DNA of 64,000 nucleotides from an uncultured Fusobacterium sp. (GCF_905200055.1 NZ_CAJKIS010000004.1:1-64000), one strand, 5' to 3'. Numbered from the stretch's first letter, positions 8,215 through 18,125 are shown. Made by a program: numbers and translations. Notes: generated from the letters alone by a model not told the origin.

Positions 8215-9927
8215 TTACATTCTATCTAGTGTTTTAATTCCTAATAGAGATAATCCCTCTTTAATAGTTTCACCTGCTACTTTAGCAATTAGTCCTCTTG
8301 AATATAGAATATCATCTTCTTGATTTAAGATAGGACAACTATTGTAGAAACTATTGAATTTCTTAGAAAGTTCAAATAGATAATCTGCTATTATATTTGG
8401 TTTAAATGATTCAGCAGCTTTTAAAACAACCATTGGGAATGTTGCTATATGATCTGCTAATGCTCTTTCTTGTTTATTTTCTATTTTTATCTCTTTAGAG
8501 TAATCAATCTCTTTTCCTTCAGCAGCAGCTTTTCTTAAAATAGATTGGATTCTAGCATAAGAGTATTGTAAATATGGTGCTGTATTTCCTTCAAAACTTA
8601 ATATCTTATCCCATTCAAATATGATTGGACTTTGTCTATTTTGAGAAAGGTCAGCATATTTTATAGCTCCTACTCCTACAACTTCAGCAATTTGATCTTT
8701 TTCTTCTGCTGATAGATCAGGATTTTTCTCATTTACTATATCATAAGCTCTTTTCTTTCCTTCATCTAGAAGTTGCTCTAATCTAATTACATTTCCTTTT
8801 CTTGTTGAGAATACTCCATCAGCAAATCTCATAATACCAAACCAAATATGATATTTTTCAACATCCCAACCAAGCATCTCAGTTATTTTAAAGAATTGTT
8901 TAAAGTGATCTTGTTGTCTTTCATCTGTAAGATAGATTAATTTATTTACATTGTAGTTTTCTCTTCTAAATTTAATAGTAGCTATATCAGATGTTGAGTA
9001 AAGGAATGCTCCATCTTTCTTTTGTACTATACATGGGAATAGGTTATCTTCTTCTGGGAAGAATACAACTTTTGCCCCATCATCTTCTACTGCTAAACCT
9101 TTTTCTACAAGCTCATCTACAACACCTTGCATCATTGGGTGATAGAATGATTCTCCATAGTATGTATCAAAGTGTACATCAAGTCTTGTATATAATTTTT
9201 CATACTCATCAAGAGATACTTTTATAAACTCTTTCCAAAGAGCATAGTTTTCTTCATCTCCATCTTGAAGTTTTTTAAGCTCTAATCTTGCTTCCTCTTC
9301 AAGTTCTGGATGTTCTTCAGATTGTTTTGTAAACTCAACATATACTCTTTCTAATTCTTCAATAGCATTTTCTTTATAAGCTTCTTGATTAAGCCATTTT
9401 CTATATCCAATAATAAGTTTACCAAATTGTGTTCCCCAATCTCCTATGTGGTTATCAGCTACTAAATGATATCCTAAATATCTATATATTCTAGCTACTG
9501 AATCTCCTATTATTGTTGATCTTAAATGCCCAATGTGCATTCTTTTAGCAATATTTGGAGAAGAGAAGTCTATTATTACATCTCCATCTCTATTAAGGAA
9601 TGAAAAATCATATTTCTCATTTCTTGATTTTTTTAGTAATTCTCCAAGATATTCACTTTTTAAAAATATATTAATAAATCCTGGTCCTGCTATTTCTAAT
9701 TTATCTATTACATTATTAGGCTCAAGATTATCTACTATCTCTTGTGCTATTGCTCTAGGATTTTTTCCTATAATCTTAGAGTTCATCATAGCAAAGTTTG
9801 TTTGAAAGTCTCCAAATTTCTCATTTGTTGCCACAGATACTTCAATTTTCTTTGTTTCTATATCTCCATATACTTTTTTTACTGTAGCTTCAAATATCTT
9901 AGCTATCTCTCTATCTATAACCTGCAC
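8215..9927 (-). CDS. argS: Arginyl-tRNA synthetase
   Basis: This 570-residue class I synthetase has an N-terminal Add-1 domain, the HIGH signature within SPNIAKRMHIGHLRST (HIGH at 131-134), the ArgRS-type replacement of KMSK (FSTRKGNVIRL) and a C-terminal DALR anticodon-binding domain ending in the usual short hydrophobic tail. It charges tRNA-Arg. GAGGTGG precedes the start. The transcript of the structured RNA upstream ends at a terminator 38 bp before the ATG. No T-box motif was found in that RNA, so argS does not look T-box controlled. Confidence 0.97.
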   Translation of the reverse strand: MQVIDREIAKIFEATVKKVYGDIETKKIEVSVATNEKFGDFQTNFAMMNSKIIGKNPRAIAQEIVDNLEPNNVIDKLEIAGPGFINIFLKSEYLGELLKKSRNEKYDFSFLNRDGDVIIDFSSPNIAKRMHIGHLRSTIIGDSVARIYRYLGYHLVADNHIGDWGTQFGKLIIGYRKWLNQEAYKENAIEELERVYVEFTKQSEEHPELEEEARLELKKLQDGDEENYALWKEFIKVSLDEYEKLYTRLDVHFDTYYGESFYHPMMQGVVDELVEKGLAVEDDGAKVVFFPEEDNLFPCIVQKKDGAFLYSTSDIATIKFRRENYNVNKLIYLTDERQQDHFKQFFKITEMLGWDVEKYHIWFGIMRFADGVFSTRKGNVIRLEQLLDEGKKRAYDIVNEKNPDLSAEEKDQIAEVVGVGAIKYADLSQNRQSPIIFEWDKILSFEGNTAPYLQYSYARIQSILRKAAAEGKEIDYSKEIKIENKQERALADHIATFPMVVLKAAESFKPNIIADYLFELSKKFNSFYNSCPILNQEDDILYSRGLIAKVAGETIKEGLSLLGIKTLDRM

Positions 9928-9955
9928 TATTCCACCTCTTCTTTTTATTTTTTAA

Positions 9956-10196
9956 AATAAAAAAGGGACATGAAGTCCCGAAAGAATAAATCCAACCTAC
10001 CGCCTCCAGTGTAGTTTTAGTCGCCAAAACCAAAAGTGGTAGTCAGTTATCTATAATATACAGAGTCCGTAAGTAACTTAAGCTTTAAGCCAATCGTGAC
10101 TTTGCTGAACTATTATACACAGCGCCAACCCCATGACGACATTAGGCCCAAAACCTCGTGAAAATAGCAAATAGGTCAGAAACTCTTATTCTTATA
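9956..10196 (-). ncRNA. ssrS: Structured non-coding RNA, candidate 6S RNA
   Basis: The minus strand between aspS and argS carries a sigma-70 promoter, about 220 bases without an open frame, and a strong terminator hairpin (GGGAC/GTCCC, 9965-9979, then T). The 5' AAGAAUAA pairs with UUAUUCUU near the 3' end, and ACCUAUU with GGUAGGU. Further in, GUCGUC pairs with GGCGAC and UAUAAUA with UAUUAUA. This gives one long interrupted hairpin with a large internal bubble, as in 6S RNA, which binds RNA polymerase. The length also fits. It lacks the marks of tmRNA, RNase P RNA, SRP RNA or a T-box. The 6S name is an inference from shape; a different regulatory RNA is possible. Confidence 0.55.
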
Positions 10197-10201
10197 CGAG
10201 A

Positions 10202-10230
10202 ATTATATCACTTTTTTTATTTTTTTTCAA
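10202..10230 (-). promoter_or_regulatory. Promoter of the structured RNA
   Basis: On the minus strand TTGAAA, a 17-base A-rich spacer and a perfect TATAAT (10202-10207) predict a start near 10195. This is one of the best promoters in the window and points to a highly expressed RNA. Confidence 0.8.
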
Positions 10231-10258
10231 TAACTTATATTAATTTAATGTAAATTTA

Positions 10259-12043
10259 TTATTTCTCTTCCTCTTCATAAGTAGATTTTAAATGTAGTTC
10301 TTCTAATTGATCTTCATCTACTATTCCAGGTGCTTCTGTCATTAGACATTGTCCTTTATTTGTTTTAGGGAATGGAATAACGTCTCTTATTGAATTTTCT
10401 TTTAACATTACCATTAACCATCTATCTAGTCCAAATGCAAGTCCTCCATGAGGTGGTGCACCATATTTAAATGCATCAAGGAAGAATCCGAATTTAGTTT
10501 TAGCTTCTTCTGGTGTAAGTCCTAATCTGTCAAATACTTTAGATTGAATTTCTGGATTGAAGATTCTAATTGAACCTCCTCCAATTTCAAATCCGTTTAA
10601 TACCATATCATAAGTATTTGTTCTGATATTTTCTGTTTGTCCATTTAAGAATGCTTCTAAGTCCTCATCTTTTATTGATGTAAATGGATGGTGTTCAGCT
10701 TTATATCTTTGTTCCTCTTCATCATAAGCGAACATAGGGAAGTCAACTACCCATAGGAATCTAAATTCATCTGGATTGATTAAATTAAACTCTTTTCCTA
10801 TTCTTGTTCTTAATGCTCCTAAAGCTCCGTATACTACTTTTGCTTTATCAGCTATTATTAAGATAATGTCTCCTGCTACTGCTCCAGTTCTTTCAACTAT
10901 TGCATCTAATTCCTCTTTAGTTAAGAATTTAGCTATTGGAGAGTTTACTCCATCTTCAGTTACTTTTATATGAGCCATTCCTTTAGCTCCAAAGTATCTT
11001 TTTGCATGTTCTTCATATTCTCCTAATACTTTTCTAGAGAATCTTTCTGCACCTTGAGGAGCTACTATAGCTTTAACTATTCCTCCATTTGCAACTGTTT
11101 CTTGGAAAGCTTTAAATCCACAATCTTTAACTATATCAGTAAGATCTTTTAATTCTACACCAAATCTTAAATCTGGTTTGTCAGAACCAAATCTTCCCAT
11201 AGCTTCAGCATAAGGCATTCTTTCAAATTTGTAATCTACTGTTTCTCCTGTAATAGCAGTAAATACATCTTTAGCTAGTCCTTCTATTGTATTCATAACA
11301 TCATCCATAGTTACAAATGACATTTCAATATCTAATTGAACAAATTCAAATTGTCTATCTGCTCTTAGATCTTCGTCTCTAAAACATTTAGCTAATTGGA
11401 AATATCTTTCAACTCCACCAATCATTAAAAGTTGTTTAAATAATTGAGGTGATTGAGGTAGAGCATAAAATTCTCCTGGGCTTATTCTACAAGGTACTAA
11501 GAAGTCTCTTGCTCCTTCTGGAGTTGATTTAGTTAATAATGGAGTATCTATATCTAAGAAACCATGTTGATCCATGTAGTTTCTAATAGCCATTATCATT
11601 TTATGTCTCATTTTTAAATTACGTAACATTCTTGGTCTTCTAATATCAAGATATCTATATTTTAATCTGATATTTTCATTTACATTATCATCTACACTTG
11701 AAATTTGGAATGGTAGAACATCACAACTATTTAATACAGTTAGTTCTTTAGCAAAAACTTCTATATCCCCAGTAGGCATATTTGGGTTTTTACTTTGTCT
11801 TTCTCTTACCTCTCCAACTATTCTTATTACAGCTTCATTTTTTAATTTTTGAGCTTGTTCTACTACTTCTTTTGGTGCTACATCTATGTCAAAAATTACT
11901 TGAGTTTTTCCCTCTCTATCTCTCATATCTACGAAAGTTAATCCCCCAAGGTCTCTTTTTGTATCAACCCAACCAGAAAGAATTACTTCTTGACCTATAT
12001 TTTCCTTCCTTAGTTCACCTAAATTATGAGTTTTGTAAATCAT
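10259..12043 (-). CDS. aspS: Aspartyl-tRNA synthetase
   Basis: This 594-residue class II synthetase is of the bacterial type. An N-terminal OB fold (about 1-105, [20 protein letters not shown]) is followed by the catalytic core with motif 2 ([20 protein letters not shown]), the bacterial GAD insertion (about 280-410) and motif 3 ([14 protein letters not shown]). It charges tRNA-Asp; whether it also mischarges tRNA-Asn cannot be judged. It lies 25 bp after hisS, probably in the rarA-hisS-aspS transcript. AAGGAGAGG precedes the ATG. Confidence 0.97.
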   Translation of the reverse strand: MIYKTHNLGELRKENIGQEVILSGWVDTKRDLGGLTFVDMRDREGKTQVIFDIDVAPKEVVEQAQKLKNEAVIRIVGEVRERQSKNPNMPTGDIEVFAKELTVLNSCDVLPFQISSVDDNVNENIRLKYRYLDIRRPRMLRNLKMRHKMIMAIRNYMDQHGFLDIDTPLLTKSTPEGARDFLVPCRISPGEFYALPQSPQLFKQLLMIGGVERYFQLAKCFRDEDLRADRQFEFVQLDIEMSFVTMDDVMNTIEGLAKDVFTAITGETVDYKFERMPYAEAMGRFGSDKPDLRFGVELKDLTDIVKDCGFKAFQETVANGGIVKAIVAPQGAERFSRKVLGEYEEHAKRYFGAKGMAHIKVTEDGVNSPIAKFLTKEELDAIVERTGAVAGDIILIIADKAKVVYGALGALRTRIGKEFNLINPDEFRFLWVVDFPMFAYDEEEQRYKAEHHPFTSIKDEDLEAFLNGQTENIRTNTYDMVLNGFEIGGGSIRIFNPEIQSKVFDRLGLTPEEAKTKFGFFLDAFKYGAPPHGGLAFGLDRWLMVMLKENSIRDVIPFPKTNKGQCLMTEAPGIVDEDQLEELHLKSTYEEEEK

Positions 12044-12068
12044 ACTATCCTCTCCTTAAATTTTAAAT

Positions 12069-13316
12069 CTATTTAGATTTTTTTATTATCTCCATTGCTT
12101 GTTCAAAAGTCATCTCTTCTTGAGTTCTATTTATAAAATCTTTTAATAAAACTACACCTTTATTTATTTCATCTTCTCCAGTAATTATACAGTATTTTAC
12201 TCCAAGCTTATCAGCTTTTTTCATATGAGATTTCATACCTTTACTATTGAAGTCTATATAACTTTTTATTCCTTCATCTCTAAGATCTTTTGTTATTTTT
12301 AAACTATAATCTTTTGCATTGTCACCAAGCCATGCTACATATACATCTGGACTGTTGCTAGGATATTTATCTAATAACATCATCATTCTCTCTACCCCTG
12401 CTGCAAATCCAACTGCTGGTATATCTTTATCTCCTAATTGTTTTAGAAGATTATCATATCTTCCTCCACCTAATACTGTTCCTTGTGCTCCTAATTTGTT
12501 AGTTACAATCTCATAAACAGTACTTGAATAATAGTCAAGTCCTCTTACTAATTTAGGATCTTCAACATATTTTATTCCAAAAATATCAAGATATTTTTTT
12601 ACATTTTCATAGTGCTCTCTTTCCTCAGCTGAAAGTGAATCTATTATGCTTGGAGCATTTTTAGTAAGCTCTTTACACTTATCAACTTTACAATCTAGAA
12701 CTCTTAATGGATTTTTTTCCATTCTCATTCTACAATCTTCACAAAGTTCCTCTTTTAGTGGTTCTAAGAAAGAAAGTAGTTTCTCTCTATATTGAGTACG
12801 TGATGCATTTGTTCCAACAGAGTTTATATGAACTTCTAGATCACTTATACCTAATTTTTCAAGTAAAGTATAACTCATTGCTATAACTTCAGCATCTAAA
12901 ATAGGTGAACTTTCTCCTAATACTTCTACTCCAATTTGATTGAACTCTCTTTGTCTTCCAGCTTGTGGTCTTTCATATCTAAACATAGAACCATTGTAAT
13001 AGTATCTAGTTACATCTTCTTTTCCATAGATTCCATTTTCTAAATATGATCTTACAACTGATGCTGTATTTTCTGGTCTTAAAGTAAGGCTTCTATCTCC
13101 TCTATCTTTAAAAGTGTACATCTCTTTTTCAACTACGTCAGTTCCCTCTCCAATTCCTCTTTTGAAAAGATCTGTTTCTTCAAAGATTGGAGTTTTAATA
13201 TATGAATATCCATAGCTTTCAAATGTATCTTGTGCTACTCTTGAGATATAGTTATATTTTACAGCCTCTTCTCCAAAAATATCTTTTGTTCCTCTTACTG
13301 CTTTTATTAGCTTCAT
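12069..13316 (-). CDS. hisS: Histidyl-tRNA synthetase
   Basis: This 415-residue class II synthetase has the HisRS signatures LRPENTASVVRSYL, RYYYNGSMFRYERPQAGR, FNQIGVEVLG and LVRGLDYYSSTVYEI, then a C-terminal anticodon-binding domain (about 325-415). It charges tRNA-His; the LRPENT and RGLDYY residues mark a true HisRS rather than HisZ. It lies 19 bp after rarA and 25 bp before aspS, the common hisS-aspS pairing. GAGGTGG precedes the start. Confidence 0.97.
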   Translation of the reverse strand: MKLIKAVRGTKDIFGEEAVKYNYISRVAQDTFESYGYSYIKTPIFEETDLFKRGIGEGTDVVEKEMYTFKDRGDRSLTLRPENTASVVRSYLENGIYGKEDVTRYYYNGSMFRYERPQAGRQREFNQIGVEVLGESSPILDAEVIAMSYTLLEKLGISDLEVHINSVGTNASRTQYREKLLSFLEPLKEELCEDCRMRMEKNPLRVLDCKVDKCKELTKNAPSIIDSLSAEEREHYENVKKYLDIFGIKYVEDPKLVRGLDYYSSTVYEIVTNKLGAQGTVLGGGRYDNLLKQLGDKDIPAVGFAAGVERMMMLLDKYPSNSPDVYVAWLGDNAKDYSLKITKDLRDEGIKSYIDFNSKGMKSHMKKADKLGVKYCIITGEDEINKGVVLLKDFINRTQEEMTFEQAMEIIKKSK

Positions 13317-13335
13317 CCTTTTACCACCTCATAAA

Positions 13336-14559
13336 TTATTTTCCCCATAATTTTTCCAGTTTTTCTTTTATCAGTTTCTCATTTTTATTTTCCCCAGGTA
13401 TATAATATCTTCTTTTCTTCTCACTATAATTCTGTTTCACAAAATTTCCAGCAAAGTCATGTGGATACTTATATCCTTTGTTATTTTGACATATATTCAA
13501 TGGTACTTTCTCAAGATCTCCATTTTCTATATCTTCCAACGCTTTATTTATTCCCATATAGCATGAATTACTTTTTGTAGAGATAGCTATATATATCACT
13601 GCTTGAGCTAAAATAATTCTAATTTCTGGCATTCCTATCCTTTCACTTGCTTGCATAGCACTATTTGCTATAAGCATAGCCTCTGGATTTGCCATTCCTA
13701 TATCTTCACTTGCGTGAATCATAATTCTTCTAGCTATATATCTAGGATCTTCCCCACCATGTAGAAGTCTAGCCAACCAATACAGAGCTGAATCTGGGTC
13801 ACTTCCACGCATACTTTTTATCATTGCAGATATAAGATTATATTTATCCTCTGCCTTATGATAGGAAGACTGCCTCTCTCTAAATATTTGTAAAACTTCT
13901 GAATCTTCTAAATCAATACAACTATTTTTATAAAGCTCTAAATAGTTAAGTGCTATTCTACTATCACCTTGAGAAATATCCAATATACACTCCACTATCT
14001 CATTAGAAATATCTATACCTAAATAATTTATCCCCTTTTGTAATATCTTCTTTATATCTTCTCTATTTAAAGATTTGAATTCAAAAATCATAACTCTTGA
14101 AAGTAAAGCATTATTTAAACTATAATAAGGATTTTCTGTTGTTGCTCCTATAAGAGTCAATACCCCTGATTCACAATAGGATAACAGTGCATCTTGTTGC
14201 ATCTTATTAAATCTATGAATCTCATCTAAAAAAAGTATAGTCTTTTTCCCATAAAATTCAAGATTTTTTTTAGCTTTTTCAACAATATCTCTCAAATCAT
14301 TTAAACTAGCTACTGTTGCATTTAAAGTTTCAAAATTGCTATCTAAAGTTTTAGAAATTATCTCTCCCAATGAACTTTTCCCACACCCCGGTGGTCCAAA
14401 GAATATGCAATTTGATATTGTCTGCTTCTCTATAAGTTTTCTTAAAATGCCACCTTTTCCTAAAATCTTCTCCTGCCCTATAAAATCATCTAAAGTAGTT
14501 GGTCGCATTTTTAAAGCTAATGGTTTTACTTTTTCATAGTTATTTTCAAATAGATTCAT
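13336..14559 (-). CDS. rarA: Replication-associated recombination protein RarA (MgsA)
   Basis: This 407-residue AAA+ ATPase has PLALKMRPTTLDDFIGQ at the N terminus, Walker A GPPGCGKS (55-62), Walker B DEIHRFNKMQQD, sensor GATTENPYYSLNNALLSR and the MgsA C-terminal tetramerisation region. It acts at stalled replication forks with single-strand binding protein. No other ATG would keep the N-terminal motif, so the start is accepted despite a weak Shine-Dalgarno site (GGTTGTGAT). It begins the run that continues with hisS and aspS. Confidence 0.93.
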   Translation of the reverse strand: MNLFENNYEKVKPLALKMRPTTLDDFIGQEKILGKGGILRKLIEKQTISNCIFFGPPGCGKSSLGEIISKTLDSNFETLNATVASLNDLRDIVEKAKKNLEFYGKKTILFLDEIHRFNKMQQDALLSYCESGVLTLIGATTENPYYSLNNALLSRVMIFEFKSLNREDIKKILQKGINYLGIDISNEIVECILDISQGDSRIALNYLELYKNSCIDLEDSEVLQIFRERQSSYHKAEDKYNLISAMIKSMRGSDPDSALYWLARLLHGGEDPRYIARRIMIHASEDIGMANPEAMLIANSAMQASERIGMPEIRIILAQAVIYIAISTKSNSCYMGINKALEDIENGDLEKVPLNICQNNKGYKYPHDFAGNFVKQNYSEKKRRYYIPGENKNEKLIKEKLEKLWGK

Positions 14560-14594
14560 TATATCACAACCATAGATTATTTTTTACAAAAAAA

Positions 14595-14615
14595 GCGTAT
14601 TGAAGAACAATACGC
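14595..14615 (-). terminator. Terminator of secG
   Basis: GCGTATTG and CAATACGC form a perfect 8-bp stem with a 5-base loop, followed on the minus strand by seven T. It lies just after the secG stop codon. Confidence 0.92.
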
Positions 14616-14625
14616 CTCATACCTT

Positions 14626-14850
14626 CTATTTTACTAAGTATAATAAAAGTGCACTGACTATAAACAGTACTGCAACTACTTCTGTTGCTTTAGCTAAAGG
14701 CCCACCGTCTTTTGATACTCCAAACACAGTATTTGATGCTCCCATTCCCATGCTTGCTGACATTCCGTGGCTCCTATCAGGCTGGATAAGTACAAGAATT
14801 ATCAAGGCTATAGCAAATACAAAAAGCATTAATGTAAATAATGTTTCCAT
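14626..14850 (-). CDS. secG: Preprotein translocase subunit SecG
   Basis: This 74-residue protein has two membrane segments (about 1-20 and 53-73) joined by a Gly/Ser-rich loop with LIQPDRSHGMSASMGMGASNTVFG, the usual SecG pattern. SecG is the accessory subunit of the SecYEG channel. It is a single-gene transcript: AGGAGG precedes the start, a TATAAT with an upstream TG (14894-14899) lies about 45 bp before it, and a strong terminator follows. Confidence 0.93.
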   Translation of the reverse strand: METLFTLMLFVFAIALIILVLIQPDRSHGMSASMGMGASNTVFGVSKDGGPLAKATEVVAVLFIVSALLLYLVK

Positions 14851-14964
14851 AAATTCCTCCTAAAATTCACTCCCATGTTTATTAATACATTAAATTATAT
14901 CATAGATATTCAAAATATTAAAGATATCTTTTATAAGATTTAATTTATTTTTATTAAATTTAAA

Positions 14965-14986
14965 AGAGCCCTCATAAGAGAGCTCT
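14965..14986 (-). terminator. Terminator of the PIN-PhoH gene
   Basis: AGAGC, CTC and their complements GAG and GCTCT form a hairpin with one mismatch, followed on the minus strand by TTTTA. It lies 8 bp after the stop codon of the gene ending at 14994. Confidence 0.8.
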
Positions 14987-14993
14987 ACTTTCA

Positions 14994-16301
14994 CTATAAT
15001 AATTTTGCTGCTATTTCAGCTAGTTTAGATCTTTCACCTTTTTTCAAAGTGATATGTCCAACAATCTCTTCATTTTTCAATCTATCAGCCATATAAGTTA
15101 AACCATTTGTATTTGAATCTAGATATGGGTTATCTATCTGTTGAGGGTCACCAGTAAAGATTATCTTAGTATTTTCTCCAGCTCTTGTAACAATTGTTTT
15201 TATTTCTAATGGAGTTAAGTTTTGAGCCTCATCAATTATTATAAGTCCTCTAGGAATACTTCTTCCTCTAATATAAGTTAACGCCTCAATTTTCAAAATT
15301 CCCATTGCCTCTAAACCTTCAACAACCTTTTCACCAGTTTTATCATCTTTAGCTTCACTTAAAAAATCTATATTGTCAAAAATTGGTTGCATCCAAGGTT
15401 TTAATTTTTCCTTTTCACTACCTGGTAGATATCCAAGATCTTTACCCATAGGAATAATAGGTCTTGCTATTAAAAGTTTTTTATATTTTTTTCTTTCAAC
15501 TACTTGCTCTAATCCTGCTGCTATAGCTAAAAGAGTCTTTCCTGTTCCTGCTCCTCCAACTAAAGTTACAACTTTTATATTTTCATCTAGCAATAGATCC
15601 ATAGCAAATCTTTGTTCATCGTTTCTTGCTCTTAATCCCCAAGCACTACTATCTCCTAGTAAAAATTTTTTAATCTTTCCATTATCATATCTTCCAGTTT
15701 GAATATTTCCACTGCAAATCAATTTAAAGAAACAGTTAGGAGTAGGGACAATATCATCTCTTCCTAAATCTTTAAAATCCATTTTTCCACTTTTTTCATA
15801 TTGTCCAAATGTTTTGCTATCTACTTCAACTTCAAAGAAACCATCATAAAGTTCCATATAGTCAACCATATCAGTAGAATAGTCCTCAACTTCAAGTCCT
15901 AAAGCATCAGCTTTAATTCTCATATTTATATCTTTAGTAACTATTATTACTCTTTCATTTGGATGCTCTTTTTTTATTCCCAATGTAACAGAGATAATAT
16001 GATTATCCATTACATCTTTTCTTAACACTTCTGGTAAAAGTTGCATATCATTTTTTATTTCCACTCTAAAAAATATATCATTCTTTAATTCTACACCTTT
16101 AAATAGGCTTCCTTTTTTCCTAATCTCATCTAATACTCTTGATGCCATTCTTGCTTGTATTGCAGTATTTTGATTTCTTTTTAACTTATCTATCTCTTCA
16201 ATTACATAGATAGGTAAAATAACATCGTTTCCTACAAAATTATAAATACAATAAGGATCATGAATAAGTATATTAGTATCTAACACAAAAATTTTCCTCA
16301 T
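14994..16301 (-). CDS. PIN domain-PhoH ATPase fusion (YlaK/PhoH2-like)
   Basis: This 435-residue protein joins an N-terminal PIN nuclease domain (about 3-140; FVLDTNILIHDP with Asp8, and VTKDINMRIKADALG) to a C-terminal PhoH-type P-loop ATPase (Walker A GGAGTGKT at 249-256; Walker B LIIIDEAQNLT; FTGDPQQID). PhoH2 proteins of this layout unwind and cleave RNA. The role in this organism is unknown. It appears to be transcribed alone, with AAGGGG upstream and a terminator after it. Confidence 0.92.
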   Translation of the reverse strand: MRKIFVLDTNILIHDPYCIYNFVGNDVILPIYVIEEIDKLKRNQNTAIQARMASRVLDEIRKKGSLFKGVELKNDIFFRVEIKNDMQLLPEVLRKDVMDNHIISVTLGIKKEHPNERVIIVTKDINMRIKADALGLEVEDYSTDMVDYMELYDGFFEVEVDSKTFGQYEKSGKMDFKDLGRDDIVPTPNCFFKLICSGNIQTGRYDNGKIKKFLLGDSSAWGLRARNDEQRFAMDLLLDENIKVVTLVGGAGTGKTLLAIAAGLEQVVERKKYKKLLIARPIIPMGKDLGYLPGSEKEKLKPWMQPIFDNIDFLSEAKDDKTGEKVVEGLEAMGILKIEALTYIRGRSIPRGLIIIDEAQNLTPLEIKTIVTRAGENTKIIFTGDPQQIDNPYLDSNTNGLTYMADRLKNEEIVGHITLKKGERSKLAEIAAKLL

Positions 16302-16397
16302 AGAATCAGCCCCTTATTAAAGCAATTTTTATGCAAAACTTTTACTTTTATATAATAATGTACTAGATTTTTTTTGATTTTCCTCTTTTTTTCACGC

Positions 16398-17312
16398 CTA
16401 TTTTTTCTTCAATATTTCCTTTATTACTTCCATTGCTGCTATTGTTCCCTCTGCAACTGCAACAGTTACCTGTCTTACTACTCCAGATCTTATATCTCCT
16501 GCTGCATACATACCTTCAACATTAATTTTTAAATTTTCTTTTGTTACAATAAACCCATGATTATCTAAATCAGCTATTGTTCCATACATCTCAGCTTTAC
16601 TTTTAGTTCCTAAATATAGAAAAGCAAAGGCTGTAGAATAATTTTTTAACTCTCCATCTACTTTTACATCAACACTTTCTACATACTCATTTCCCTTTAT
16701 CTCAACAAGTTCAGCATTGTATATTATCTCAACCTTATCTGAATTAGTAAGAGCATCAAATACCTCTTGATTACATTTTAATTCAGAAGCATTTACAAAA
16801 ATTCTTATCTTTTTAGCAAATTTTGTAAGGAATAATGCCTCTTCAGCAACCTCTTCTCCCTGTCCAAATAGAGAAACTTCCATAAATTTTGTAAAAGCTC
16901 CATCACAAGTTGCACAGTAAGAAACCCCATTTCCTAAAAGTTCCTTTTCTCCCTTAATTTTTTTATTATCACTATTTCCAGTTCCAGTAGCAATAATAAC
17001 TGTTTTACCTCTAAAGTTTCCTTTATCAGTTTTTACAATCTTGTTTTCTTCTGAATATACATCAAAATCTAACACTGTTGCATCTACAAAATTAGCTCCA
17101 AATCTCTCTGTTTGCTCTTTCATTAATTTATATAGATCCTTTCCTGAAATTCCCATAGGAAACCCAGGATAGTTGTCTATTTTATGAGCCATTACTAAGC
17201 TCCCAGTCTCTTTTTTTTCTATTATTAATGTATTTAGTTTAGCTCTACTTGTATAAAGTCCTGCTGTTAATCCCGCTGGACCTCCTCCAACTATTATAAC
17301 ATCATATACCAT
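16398..17312 (-). CDS. trxB: Thioredoxin reductase-like flavoprotein with atypical pyridine-nucleotide site
   Basis: This 304-residue protein has TrxB length and layout: an FAD site (GGGPAGLTAGLYTSRA, from 9), IDNYPGFP, a redox CATC at 133-136, and the second FAD motif AAGDIRSGVVRQVTVAVAEG. The NADPH domain is odd: the usual GGGDSAxEEA is replaced by FGQGEEVAEEA (149-159), and the HRRxxxRA signature is missing (IRIFVNASELKC instead). These changes resemble ferredoxin- or flavin-linked thioredoxin reductases that do not use NADPH. Its function is therefore probably thioredoxin reduction with an uncertain electron donor. It follows the MBL hydrolase gene by 12 bp, with AGGAGG at the start. Confidence 0.88.
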   Translation of the reverse strand: MVYDVIIVGGGPAGLTAGLYTSRAKLNTLIIEKKETGSLVMAHKIDNYPGFPMGISGKDLYKLMKEQTERFGANFVDATVLDFDVYSEENKIVKTDKGNFRGKTVIIATGTGNSDNKKIKGEKELLGNGVSYCATCDGAFTKFMEVSLFGQGEEVAEEALFLTKFAKKIRIFVNASELKCNQEVFDALTNSDKVEIIYNAELVEIKGNEYVESVDVKVDGELKNYSTAFAFLYLGTKSKAEMYGTIADLDNHGFIVTKENLKINVEGMYAAGDIRSGVVRQVTVAVAEGTIAAMEVIKEILKKK

Positions 17313-17324
17313 TTTTACCTCCTA

Positions 17325-17948
17325 TTAGATTAGCCCTTGCATAGATAAAAATTTCTTCTCTTCCCCTATAGTTGTTTCATCACTATGTCCACTGTATACT
17401 CTTACATCTTCAGGTAGTTCACACAGTTTTCTAAGACTTTTAAAAAGCATATCTCCACTACTTGTTGGAAGATCATATCTACCATAACTTCTTCTAAACA
17501 TTGTATCTCCAGAGATTAAAATCTTTGATTCTGGACAATAGAAACTTTTTGAACCTATTGTATGCCCTGGAGTATCTATAACTATAAATTCTCCTATTTT
17601 ATCTCCATCTTTTACAACATTATAAGTTCCATCATAAACAAAATTTCTACCTGTTATATATATCATTAGATTTAATTCATTTTCTGTTAAAAATGCAGCT
17701 TCCTCTTTTCCAATATATACTTCTGCCTCTGGATACTCCTCTACAATTTTATTAAGCCCAGCTATATGATCCCCATGTCCATGAGTTAAAATTATATATT
17801 TTAATGTAAGTCCATTTGTTTTTATAAAAGTTGTTAATCTATCTAAATTTTCTCCACCACAATCAAAAAGATATGCCTCTTTTTTCTCGTTCCATGTTAA
17901 ATAACAATTTGTCATCATTGGTCCTAAATAAAATGTTTTTATATTCAT
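17325..17948 (-). CDS. MBL-fold hydrolase (glyoxalase II-like)
   Basis: This 207-residue metallo-beta-lactamase-fold protein has the metal motif THGHGDHIAG (from about 54), then PGHT, SGDTMF and YSGHSDETT, so both metal sites look complete. It matches the short YcbL/glyoxalase II-like group, which lacks the C-terminal substrate domain of true glyoxalase II; the substrate is unknown. It is the first gene of a two-gene operon with the thioredoxin reductase-like gene, which suggests a thiol-linked substrate. AGGAGG lies 11 bases before the ATG. Confidence 0.9.
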   Translation of the reverse strand: MNIKTFYLGPMMTNCYLTWNEKKEAYLFDCGGENLDRLTTFIKTNGLTLKYIILTHGHGDHIAGLNKIVEEYPEAEVYIGKEEAAFLTENELNLMIYITGRNFVYDGTYNVVKDGDKIGEFIVIDTPGHTIGSKSFYCPESKILISGDTMFRRSYGRYDLPTSSGDMLFKSLRKLCELPEDVRVYSGHSDETTIGEEKKFLSMQGLI

Positions 17949-18125
17949 TATTCTTGTTTCCTCCTAATAATTTCTAGTACTATCTATCTTTAATTATACT
18001 TTAACTTCATTACTTTTGTCTACTTAATTTATTTTGTAAGATTTATTTAAACATTAAAAATTCATACACTATTTCTCAAATTTGTTGTATAATTTACTGG
18101 TAATTAAATTTTTGGAGGTCAAAAA

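Noticed and set aside
9956..10196. T-box leader for argS
   Set aside because: The RNA ends in a terminator before argS, which is suggestive, but there is no AGGGTGGNACCGCG-like T-box sequence and no competing antiterminator was found on the minus strand. The ACCGCC on the plus strand is in the wrong orientation.
14557..14563. Perfect TATAAT overlapping the rarA start codon
   Set aside because: The -10-like box shares its last two bases with the ATG. Transcription from it would begin inside the gene, and no good -35 is present, so it cannot serve rarA and is probably chance in AT-rich DNA.
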